64,000 nucleotides of DNA from JASGJS01 sp047601185 (GTDB taxonomy: Bacteria; Pseudomonadota; Gammaproteobacteria; JAURND01): positions 372,001 to 436,000 of the forward strand of contig JASGJS010000001.1 of the NCBI GenBank assembly GCA_047601185.1, read 5' to 3'. Below are positions 40,163-48,061 of this stretch, piece by piece. A program made the translations under genes and the position numbers. Every line of letters begins with the position of its first letter. Position 1 is the stretch's first letter. The notes beneath the pieces are model-generated. The model worked only from the letters and a program-made list of their open reading frames with translations, was not told the origin of the DNA and searched no databases.

Positions 40163-41557
40163 ATGAGTGTATTTAAATCCTTGTTCCGCACTAAACCCAT
40201 TGGCAGCCACCCCCTTCGGGAAAACAGTCTACGCCGAGTGCTCACCGCCTTTGACCTAACCTTATTAGGCATTGGCGCCATTGTTGGGGCAGGGGTTTTC
40301 GTGCTCACCGGCATCGCCGCCGCCACCAAAGCCGGTCCAGCCGTGATTTTCTCTTATTCTTTAGCGGGTCTCGCCTGCGCCTTCAGCGCTTTCGCTTATG
40401 CCGAGCTCGCTTCAGCCATTGGGGGAGCCGGCAGCGCCTATGGTTATACCTATGCAGGATTAGGCGAATTTATCGCTTGGATTATTGGTTGGGATTTATT
40501 ACTTGAATACAGCGTGGCATGTTCGGCCGTCGCCATCGGTTGGTCGGGTTATATGCAAAATATTCTGACTGCAGCCGGCATCCATCTCCCTAAAGCATTA
40601 ATTTCAAATCCTTTTGATGGCGGTATCGTTAATTTGCCTGCTGTATTCATCATTTTCGTCATTGCTTGGCTCCTCAGCAAAGGCGTACGCGAAAGCATGC
40701 AAGTCAATAAAATCATTGTCTTAATCAAATTAATCACGATTTTGTTGTTTATTGTGTTAGCGTTAGGCCATTTTAATCCAGCCGCCAATTGGCACCCCTT
40801 CACACCCTTCGGCTGGGATGGCATTGTCCAAGGCGCCGCCTTAGTATTTTTTGCTTATATTGGATTTGACGCCGTATCAACCGCCGCTGAAGAAACTGTC
40901 AATCCTAAACGCGATTTACCTATCGGCATTATTTGCTCTTTGGTCATTTGTACCGTCATCTACATTATTGTAGCGGGATTGTTAACGGGGTCTACGCACT
41001 ACACCACTTTGAATGTAAGCTCACCCATTGCAGAAGCCTTACTCAAAATGGGATACCGATTTGGTGGCGCACTGGTAGGCCTAGGCGCCATCGCCGGGCT
41101 CACCACAGTTATCTTAGTGATGTATTATGGCCTAACCCGTATCTGCATGGCCATGGCCAGGGACCAATTACTCCCTGTCAGCCTAGCCCACTTAAACCCC
41201 AAAACCAAAACACCCAAACGCGTCATTTTAATCGGCGCCATTTTGATGGTGATTGTGGCTGGCTTCATGCCCATTGAAAAAGTCGCCGAACTCACCAATA
41301 TCGGCACCCTAGCAGCATTTACCCTCGTTTGCTTAGGTGTAATCATCATGCGCTATACCCAGCCCAACCTAGAAAGACCCTTTAAAGCACCCTTTGGCAT
41401 CGTCATTCCAGCGCTAGGAGTGCTATTCTCCCTGTATTTAATGCTACATTTAGCTCCAACAACCTGGAAAAGTTTTGGGATTTGGACCGCCATTGGAGTG
41501 GTAATTTATTTCTCTTATAGCCGCCATCGTAGTATAATGGCTGAAAAACTCAGGTGA
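40163..41557 (+). CDS. APC-family amino-acid permease (cationic amino-acid transporter type)
   Basis: A 464-residue inner-membrane transporter with about 12 hydrophobic helices. The APC signature LTLLGIGAIVGAGVFVLTGIAA lies in the first helix. The FFAYIGFDAVSTAAEETVNPKRDLPIGI segment is typical of the CAT/YfnA branch. The substrate is probably a cationic or neutral amino acid, not determinable here. GAGG precedes the ATG by about 10 nt. The downstream 90-residue gene starts 4 bases after its stop, so they are likely co-transcribed. Confidence 0.9.
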   Translation: MSVFKSLFRTKPIGSHPLRENSLRRVLTAFDLTLLGIGAIVGAGVFVLTGIAAATKAGPAVIFSYSLAGLACAFSAFAYAELASAIGGAGSAYGYTYAGLGEFIAWIIGWDLLLEYSVACSAVAIGWSGYMQNILTAAGIHLPKALISNPFDGGIVNLPAVFIIFVIAWLLSKGVRESMQVNKIIVLIKLITILLFIVLALGHFNPAANWHPFTPFGWDGIVQGAALVFFAYIGFDAVSTAAEETVNPKRDLPIGIICSLVICTVIYIIVAGLLTGSTHYTTLNVSSPIAEALLKMGYRFGGALVGLGAIAGLTTVILVMYYGLTRICMAMARDQLLPVSLAHLNPKTKTPKRVILIGAILMVIVAGFMPIEKVAELTNIGTLAAFTLVCLGVIIMRYTQPNLERPFKAPFGIVIPALGVLFSLYLMLHLAPTTWKSFGIWTAIGVVIYFSYSRHRSIMAEKLR

Positions 41558-41561
41558 ATAT

Positions 41562-41834
41562 ATGATGAACAATGAATGGCCAACCCAACAAGCCGATATG
41601 CAAGCTGCTTCCGTCATTATCGACAAACATTCCCATTTAAATGATGGCGAACCTTTAGGTTTTTTGGAAATTACCATGTTCAAAGACAAACAAAAAAAAG
41701 TTGAGCTTAAAATGCCAGAATGGATTCTCGAACTCCAAAGCCATTTCCGACGCCAATATGGTTATGAGCACGGCCATGCCGTCACCAGCAAAGTGTTAAC
41801 CAAATATCTGCTCAAATACGAAACCCTTCATTAA
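41562..41834 (+). CDS. uncharacterised 90-residue protein
   Basis: A small soluble protein with a two-part look: an N-terminal strand-rich segment (EPLGFLEITMFKDKQKKVELK) and a helical C-terminus (WILELQSHFRRQYGYEHGHAVTSKVLTKYLLKYE). I do not recognise the family. It begins 4 bases after the permease stop and ends 7 bases before the tRNA-Lys gene, so it marks the core-genome side of the island junction. The tight packing supports a real gene. Confidence 0.65.
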   Translation: MMNNEWPTQQADMQAASVIIDKHSHLNDGEPLGFLEITMFKDKQKKVELKMPEWILELQSHFRRQYGYEHGHAVTSKVLTKYLLKYETLH

Positions 41835-41841
41835 CCCGCAT

Positions 41842-41917
<76 letters not shown>

Positions 41918-41968
41918 AATAAAATCAATGCCTTACAAGACCTCATAAAAATTTCATAACTACCGGTG

Positions 41969-42169
41969 CTATGCTGGTGCTATGTTTGAGTCCTTAAATA
42001 ATTTTGCCTGCCTATCCAAGATTCGAATAATTTGGCGAAGTTGGTGCAAGGTGGGGAAAGCAAAAGCAACCTTAGTATCATTAAGGTAGATCAACAATGC
42101 GCTTTGTATAAGATCAAGCTCATAAGACTTTAAACAGTCCCAGAACGACATTACTGTACCTGCCGACAA
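41969..42169 (-). CDS. possible small protein at the island left end
   Basis: A 66-codon frame with a plausible helical composition (SYELDLIQSALLIYLND, LHQLRQIIRILDRQAKL). It begins with TTG or an internal ATG and overlaps the putative integrase arm sites. No family is recognised. It may be a fragment of a lost element gene or a chance ORF. Confidence 0.25.
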   Translation of the reverse strand: MSAGTVMSFWDCLKSYELDLIQSALLIYLNDTKVAFAFPTLHQLRQIIRILDRQAKLFKDSNIAPA

Positions 42170-42423
42170 TTATTTATTATATATTCCCCCTAGATCAATG
42201 AGGCTACAATTGAATTTTTTTTTGTTCTTCAGTGCGCATGATGCCTCCCGCATACCTATTTGAGTATTAAGATTTGATTGATAATAGTTCAAACCCTCCC
42301 TGATAAAATAGCCAAAAATACGGCAACTCATTGTTAACTAATAGAATATAGTAGATATAAATTTTAAATTGAAATTATAGTAGATTTTGAAATTAAATTA
42401 GTTTAGGCTAATCGATGGATAGT

Positions 42424-42505
42424 AAGAGGCTAAGCAGATAGCAAGTTTCTGGATGAGACTTGGGTATACAGGAAGTGTTCACAGTGCGCACCTGCTTAGC
42501 CTCTT
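42424..42505 (+). repeat. palindromic element C
   Basis: AAGAGGCTAAGCAG (42424-42437) pairs perfectly with 42492-42505; pairing continues imperfectly outward (GGCTAA / TTAGCC). The enclosed core resembles those of elements B and D (GGATGAG ... TACAGG.AGTgTT). It lies in the 42170-42652 interval, which has no other recognisable content apart from AT-rich sequence. Confidence 0.6.
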
Positions 42506-42652
42506 TATCCTTAGCCAAGCTAGGTAACAACCTGATCTAGCGCCATCTTCTCGGACACTTCACCTCCCCAGATAGACTCTAATCATTATGACACAAATGG
42601 CGTTAGTTATATATCAACTTTTTTGAGCAGACGAATTTAAGGACTTAAATAT

Positions 42653-43792
42653 ATGCCTACTTGGAAACTTTACTGGCTTGAAGTTTATGATTCTACAGAA
42701 AATTGTTTTGTTGTAGCAAAAACTAAGCAGAGCGCTATTTCTATCGATCTTCAAATGTGTGGATATAATTTCGAGAATGTTTCAGCAGAACTAGTTTTAT
42801 CTATACCACCAGAACTAGAACAGATTGCCATAAAAAAGCATAATGTTTTGCTAAAAGAAAAACCAGAAGAAGATGATTTTGATATAGATCACCCTAAAGC
42901 AATCAAAAAAATTACTACTATCGATAAAATATGGCCCGACTATGCACAAGAATGGTTATTAGACGCCTTAGGAGCTAAAACATTTTACTTGGAAGGCAAG
43001 GAAACTACTTTTCTCAATGGGAAAAATTATTCAGTAGGTTCACTTGGAGGTCTTTACATGCCTTATGATCCGTCCTGCATTTTATCGGCCTCAGATTTTT
43101 TAAAAAAAATCCAGAACCTTCTTCATGGCAATTGGATTTACCGCGGGCAACGAGATGCAACTTGGAAACTTGGATGTACAATGCATAGATATTTTAATAA
43201 TGACATATTGAAGCACAATCGCCTCGACTATGAAAAAAATCTACTCGAAATATTTAAGTTAAAGTCAATTCCCTATCTAGAATACAATAAAATACCCAGC
43301 AATAATTGGGAATGGATGGTGCTTGCACAACATTATGGCCTTCCTACCCGATTGTTAGATTGGACACGTAACCCTTTATGTGCTTTATTTTTTGCCGTTT
43401 GGAGAAATGAAGGTGATCGTGACGGTATAATTTATGCTTATAATGGTCGGAAGCCTATTAATTTTATAGACTATCCTGATCCATTTATTATTAAAAAAAT
43501 TGAAATCCTTAATCCCCCACATATTTCTCAGAGAATCATTGCTCAAAATTCTATTTTTACTATTGAACCACTTATACATTGAGAATCGGATAAATTAAAG
43601 GATATTTCTATGAAAGAATGGTTTGTTCCCGCCAGCAAGATAAATAAAATCAAACTAGAACTAAATACACTTGGAATTAATGTAAGCGCTCTTTTCCCAG
43701 GTCTTGAATCAATTTGTCGTGATTTAAAAGACCAATTATCTAAGAAAAATTTTTCAAAATCTCCTAATTCCTTGAGCAGCCTAGATGCATAA
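42653..43792 (+). pseudogene. FRG-domain protein interrupted by an in-frame TGA
   Basis: The first 309 codons hold an FRG domain: the namesake region NWIYRGQRDATWKLGCTMHR (about residues 162-181), the LAQHYGLPTRLLDWTRNP core and ALFFAVW, then RIIAQNSIFTIEP. A TGA at 43580-43582 follows. The same frame continues through 43792 with WFVPASKINKIKLELNTLGI and ALFPGLESICRDL, which is the usual C-terminal end of FRG proteins (a Gly-Ile...Phe-Pro-x-Leu pattern). So one ancestral gene of about 379 codons has a nonsense mutation late in the domain. The 5' product might still fold. FRG proteins often sit in defence or mobile islands; their activity is not settled. Confidence 0.8.
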
Positions 43793-43901
43793 AAGTAATC
43801 GTAATTTTCTGTCTAGTCAGTCGACAGCACACCCTTTACCTTGAGCCATTCGATCGTATCCCCTCAAGAATCTCCTCTTCTCCTCTCTCAAAAAAATAAC
43901 T

Positions 43902-44176
43902 TTATAGTTTAATCCTTTCAATTCCTGCAAAATCCCCAGCAGCAGGTGGGTTCAGTTTGATCGCATCACGAGCACTCACGATACGATCATTAATAATTAG
44001 CAAAATTCCCTTGTCATGAGACTCTGCAGAGAGCATCCCAAGGCGACGGCCTGATATAAATTACGGGCATCGTCAAAACCTAAGGCATTCGCAGGCCGAA
44101 AAGATCCAGTAAATACAATCGGTTTAAGGGTCGATACAGTTAAATAGATAAAAAAAGCGATTTCTTCTAAAGCCTA
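43902..44176 (-). pseudogene. relic of a type II L-asparaginase-like gene
   Basis: No long ORF exists here. The minus strand reads ALEEIAFFIYLTVSTLKPIV, then FTGSFRPANALGFDDARNLY, then after a frameshift GILLIINDRIVSARDAIKLN and stop. These match the asparaginase segment KP.V.vGaMRP..a.saDgp.NLy.A and the following vlvvmND.i..ArdvtK. The 5' part with the catalytic Thr loops and the 3' part are missing. It lies directly downstream of the DJ-1/PfpI gene on the same strand. Confidence 0.7.
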
Positions 44177-44209
44177 AGCTCACTACATGAATCCTTCTTT
44201 TCATGGCCG

Positions 44210-44848
44210 TTAATCTTTTTCAAATATGGTCAGCAACCACTCTTGCAGCGTTTTAACGGTTGAAGGATTCGCTTTTTCTGGGGAGCCTACGTCGAATGGT
44301 GGTTCAGGGTCATATTCTATACCCAGCTGAATTCGCTCGGCGACTTCTCTACCAGCAATTTCAGCTGCTAACATTAATGCCATATCAATCCCGGCAGACA
44401 CGCCTGCCGCAGTGATCACTTTTCCATCTTCCACTACTCTTGATTTAATGGGTATTGCACCCCATCTACTTAAACGATCATGTACCGCCCAATGCGTCGT
44501 TGCTTTTAAGCCTGTTAGAACCCCAGCCGCTCCGAGTATCAAACTTCCCGTACAGACTGAAGTCGTCCAAGTGCTTGTTTTGTGGATTTGTCGTACCCAG
44601 TCGAGAATTTCTGGGTATTGTTTGAGGCTGGTGGCATTACCTGCGCCAGGAATGAGTAAAACATCAGCTTGGGAAATCTCTGATAAGCTGTGATCAGCGG
44701 TTAAAATGAGGCCAGAGTCTGTGTGGATTTGCCCCGCTTGTTGAGCAACTCTGAAGGTTTGGGCATCTGGCAGACGCGACAAGATTTCATGAGGGCCTAT
44801 GGCGTCTAGGGCGGTCATGTGGGGGTAGAAGAGGAAGGAGATTTTCAT
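44210..44848 (-). CDS. DJ-1/PfpI-family protein (isonitrile hydratase-like)
   Basis: A 212-residue DJ-1 superfamily protein. The nucleophile elbow is TTSVCTGSLILGAAGVLTG (Cys about 98). An early acidic residue is in LDAIGPHEIL and the conserved GLKATTHW follows. This arrangement fits the InhA/isonitrile hydratase and ThiJ-like branch rather than chaperone DJ-1. The substrate is unknown. The ATG at 44848 gives the usual length. It is one of the few intact genes of the first island, on the same strand as the YhcG gene upstream. Confidence 0.85.
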   Translation of the reverse strand: MKISFLFYPHMTALDAIGPHEILSRLPDAQTFRVAQQAGQIHTDSGLILTADHSLSEISQADVLLIPGAGNATSLKQYPEILDWVRQIHKTSTWTTSVCTGSLILGAAGVLTGLKATTHWAVHDRLSRWGAIPIKSRVVEDGKVITAAGVSAGIDMALMLAAEIAGREVAERIQLGIEYDPEPPFDVGSPEKANPSTVKTLQEWLLTIFEKD

Positions 44849-44923
44849 TAATACCTCTCAGTTTTTAGTGAACTCGAATGTTTCTTCAGATGAGTCAGGA
44901 TAAATAATTTTTAGCTTATATTC

Positions 44924-45557
44924 TCAACTTAAAATCTCGTCGGGGAGGTTCTCACTAGGATCCATAGGCCATTTGTCTTTCATTGCCTCATAAATTTCCT
45001 CAAGATAACCACTCGCTTCTACTTCATAGTTACCTATTAGTACTTTAAGAGGAACATTTAAATGGACAGTTTCCTTTTTTTCATTATTCCACTGCTCATA
45101 TCTAAATAATGAATAATCACCAAAACTTCTCCCCATAAAGGTACGTTCTCGCTTTCCCTTTTTTTATTTCCCCTGTATCCTCATCTTCATCAGTTCCCTG
45201 ATCAATTGGGTGACCAGCACACATATTTCTTAAGTTGCGGATTTTCCACCAAGATTTTTTAGGAGATTTCCACAATCCAGATCCTTTTATAATTTCATAC
45301 AAATTTTTTATACAATCTTGCTGTATAATAATTGCCTGCATTATGCCCCAAAACTCGATATAAGATACAAGTGACTTAGTGAAGCCGCACTCCATGTGTG
45401 TTAACAGAGCCTCACTAGTATCCTGCAATAAGTACATTGATGTATAATACGTTGCGTAATCGTCAGCTCTCTCAGAAGAGAAAAAATATTCTGAGCACCC
45501 CTTAGAAGCATGGAAGTGATTGTAAATTTTTTGCCGAATCTCAAGTATTTTCATCAT
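44924..45557 (-). pseudogene. frameshifted uncharacterised gene
   Basis: Frame 45117-45557 (146 codons) ends ...GKARTYLYGEKFW. The overlapping frame 44924-45136 reads ERTFMGRSFGDYSLFRYEQW in continuity, so a one-base shift in the A7-G3 tract near 45150-45165 splits one gene of about 210 codons. The N-terminal part is helical (YATYYTSMYLLQDTSEALL, KNLYEIIKGS) and includes a WWKIRNLRN...AGHP motif. I do not recognise the family. It overlaps the YhcG stop by 17 bases, so it was probably co-transcribed with that nuclease gene. Confidence 0.6.
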
Positions 45558-46584
45558 GAAGGAGTTCTCCGTCAGGAAATTGATTCAAAGCTGCACGTTC
45601 ACGCTCCAATTCGACACGGAGCTCTTCTTCGGTCGGCAGGTAATGCAAATATTTCGAGGCAAAAAGCTGCTTGCTTTCAGTTAATACCGAATATTTAGCA
45701 ACAGCTTCACTTTTCTCGCTGCATAAAATCAAACCGATAGTAGGATTATCATCAGATCCCTTACGATGTTGGTCATAAATTCGCACATAGGTATCCATTT
45801 GCCCAACATCTTGATGCGTAAGTTTTCCTATTTTCAAGTCAACAAGCAAGAAACATTTGAGTTTATAATTATAAAACACCAAATCGATGTAAAAATTTTG
45901 ATCTGCGGTAGAAATTTTTTGTTGACGACTAACAAATGCAAAACCTTTGCCCAACTCTAGTAAGAAATGCTGAAGATTGTTGATAAGCGCCTGTTCTAGA
46001 TTATTTTCCAATGCTGAGGCGTAAGGTAAATTTAGAAACTCCAGGATGTAAGGGTCGCGTAAGTAATCTTTAGGGGTATCTTTTAGTTCGTCAGTGTGCG
46101 TCTTGGCTTCAGCAATTACAGGTTGTTTTTCCTTACTAGACAATAGTCTTTCATAATATAGTTTGTCGATCTGTCGATCTAATGCTCTGGCGCTCCAAGC
46201 CTGCTCGGCTGCTTCTTTCATGTACCATTCGCGAGCAACAGGATTTTCTATACGCAATAAAGTCCGGTAATGTGTCCAGCTTAATTTGGTACTCACTGCG
46301 TGCCAAATTGGATATGAGAGATAAAACCCTCTCATATTCCTAAGGTTACGTTCATTGAATCCTTTACCGAACTCTGCTTTTAATTGTTGAGATAACGCCT
46401 TAATTTGTTGCTGCCCATAAATTGCACGTTTTTCACCTTGCTGCTCACTCTCAACAATTAATCGCCCAACTTCCCAATAGGTTTTTACTATAGTGTGATT
46501 AATTGCCTGCTGTAGCTGAGAGCGAGTTTGATTTAAAAGAGCACGAATAGCAGATAATAATTCGGAAGCGACTGGCTCATTCAT
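45541..46584 (-). CDS. YhcG-type PD-(D/E)XK nuclease (DUF1016)
   Basis: A 347-residue full-length member. The N-terminal DUF1016_N helical region has ALLNQTRSQLQQAINHTIVKTYWEVGRLI and ERNLRNMRGFYLSYP. The C-terminal nuclease domain has the metal ligands in NFYIDLVFYNYKLKCFLLVDLK (Asp ... Asp-Leu-Lys), then LTHQDVGQMDTYVR and PTIGLILC. This family is common in mobile islands and linked to Holliday-junction or defence nucleases; its role is inferred from fold. It heads the minus-strand cluster of the first island. Two further family copies lie at 47035-47385 (fragment) and 52724-53560. Confidence 0.88.
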   Translation of the reverse strand: MNEPVASELLSAIRALLNQTRSQLQQAINHTIVKTYWEVGRLIVESEQQGEKRAIYGQQQIKALSQQLKAEFGKGFNERNLRNMRGFYLSYPIWHAVSTKLSWTHYRTLLRIENPVAREWYMKEAAEQAWSARALDRQIDKLYYERLLSSKEKQPVIAEAKTHTDELKDTPKDYLRDPYILEFLNLPYASALENNLEQALINNLQHFLLELGKGFAFVSRQQKISTADQNFYIDLVFYNYKLKCFLLVDLKIGKLTHQDVGQMDTYVRIYDQHRKGSDDNPTIGLILCSEKSEAVAKYSVLTESKQLFASKYLHYLPTEEELRVELERERAALNQFPDGELLHDENT

Positions 46585-47034
46585 TAAGATTAGTTTTCCT
46601 CAAAGAGAAAACCGCCAAGGTTACGCATAAAACTTTAAAGTTCCATAGGCGTGGCAGTTATGTTAAACTCATTATAACCAGAATCCATATAAAATCAATG
46701 CTCATCCCCCTAAGAATAAAAACGACAACCCCCTTGATTTTTAAATGGTTTCTGTAAAAAAATCTCATAATTCATTTCTATTAGTATGTTTTGCTACTAA
46801 TATCCTCTGAAAATGGATACCTCATGAATAATTTAAGCTAATCCCTTGCGTGACTTTTGCAATAAAAAGCTTTAAAATCAAACACTTAAACCAGAAAAAT
46901 TCGCCACCATTTGATTGCCCAAAACCGCTTGCGTGAAATTTGCGTGACGCTATTGAGGTTCTTGGGGGATGGTGTATCTTCTATTCAGGTGCTCAAAACA
47001 CTTACAAAGACTGGCATTAAGCGATCCTTAATTT
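46585..47034. other. gap with decayed island-end sequence
   Basis: No gene is seen. The stretch 46846-46947 resembles the sequence just beyond the att cores: TTGCGTGAC at 46846-46854, and a doublet TTGCGTGAA/TTGCGTGAC at 46928-46936 and 46939-46947, 11 bp apart, preceded by AAAATCAAACACTTA. The tRNA core itself is absent. It is probably the remnant of an older island junction. Confidence 0.5.
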
Positions 47035-47385
47035 CGCGTTAGCACTGAAACTACACATTTTTACATAGACTTGGTTTTTTATAATTTCTTACTTAAATGT
47101 TTCGTGCTTATTGATTTAAAAGCGGGTAAATTGACGCATCAAGATGTGGGACAAATGGATATGTATGTTCGCATGTTTGATGATTTAAAACGTTTGCCTG
47201 ATGACAATCCAACTATTGGACTCATTCTATGCTCTCAGCATGACGAAACCGTTGTACATTATTCCATTCTTAAAGAAAGCGAGCAAATTTTTGCATCAAA
47301 ATATCGATTAGTATTACCAAGCGAGGAAGAACTGAGGAGAGAACTTGAAAGAGAGCGAAGATTATTAGAAAGCAAAGATAGTTAA
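47035..47385 (+). pseudogene. 3' fragment of a second YhcG-type nuclease gene
   Basis: The frame reads HFYIDLVFYNFLLKCFVLID and LKAGKLTHQDVGQMDMYVRM, then PTIGLILCSQ and SEEELRRELERE, i.e. the C-terminal nuclease half of a DUF1016 protein. It matches 45541-46584 closely but is on the opposite strand. A stop at about 47026 and the absence of the N-terminal half show truncation. The metal-ligand residues survive, but the protein is unlikely to be functional. Confidence 0.8.
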
Positions 47386-47406
47386 TAATCGACTTCCTGC
47401 AAGCAA

Positions 47407-47510
47407 GTAGCTGCCCAATCTTTTAGGGGTTATCCCTGAACTTTCCCTTAATCCATTAAGCGCCGGGGGTACCCCGGTTTCATAAACGACTAAAAAAGTA
47501 AGCAGCTACC
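47407..47510 (-). repeat. palindromic element E (weaker family member)
   Basis: GTAGCTGC..A.T.TTTTAG (47407-47426) pairs with the complement at about 47490-47509, 16 of 20 positions. The enclosed core contains TATCCCTGAA ... ATCCATTAA, similar to the reverse of the A/B core, plus a CCGGGGGTACCCCGG palindrome. It lies between the YhcG fragment and the small membrane gene. Confidence 0.45.
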
Positions 47511-47591
47511 CTGGCATCTTAAAGCCGAGATTATTACAAAGCAATAGAAAATTTGTTATAGACTTATTTTTACAAATTAACGATTAATTTT

Positions 47592-47789
47592 CTATCGGAA
47601 AGCGGTTGTTTTAAGGATGATTTTGGAGATATGCCTACCTATCATTGCTAGTATAATAGCAGGCAAAGTAATAATAAATATAAATTGTGAGAGTATGTTC
47701 CATTCTTGAACATACTGCTTCTTCAGATGGCCAAAGATTAATGGCGCAGGTATAATTTTATAAACCGAGTCTATAAAAACTTGTTTCAT
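47592..47789 (-). CDS. small hydrophobic protein at the island right end
   Basis: A 65-residue ORF with one long hydrophobic helix (SQFIFIITLPAIILAMIG) and basic ends. No family is recognised. Its 5' 45 bp and upstream region are part of the 225-bp segment duplicated at 58562-58786. There the copy is cut by the IS3 element, so only this copy is complete. It may belong to the integrating elements' conserved right end. Confidence 0.4.
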   Translation of the reverse strand: MKQVFIDSVYKIIPAPLIFGHLKKQYVQEWNILSQFIFIITLPAIILAMIGRHISKIILKTTAFR

Positions 47790-47969
47790 GGGTTACTCTT
47801 GGGACATTCACTCGCAACTATTGACAGCTTCCAGCAATAATCTTCAATACACTAATTTTTTCAGACCGTTGATTTAATTGTTGTTATTGATTATGATGAA
47901 TGGTCATTATTAGTTTGAACCGGACTCTTAATCAATTGGTCGTAGGTTCGAGCCCTACACGGCCCACCA
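47745..47969 (+). repeat. 225-bp island right end, copy 1, with attachment repeat 2
   Basis: This segment is duplicated at 58562-58786 with the same length and few substitutions. Its last 47 bp (47923-47969) are identical to the tRNA-Lys 3' half and form attachment repeat 2. Beyond it, TTGCGGGAC occurs twice (48015-48023, 48026-48034; 11-bp spacing), 46 bp past the core. Confidence 0.85.
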
Positions 47970-48061
47970 GTAAAATAAGGCACTTACATCGCACTACACC
48001 TCCTACAAAAGCGCTTGCGGGACTTTTGCGGGACCGCTTTGGATGGGGCATAGCTCTAAAA

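Noticed and set aside
43580..43582. TGA recoding (selenocysteine) in the FRG gene
   Set aside because: No SECIS-like hairpin is evident and the FRG family has no known Sec; a nonsense mutation is simpler.
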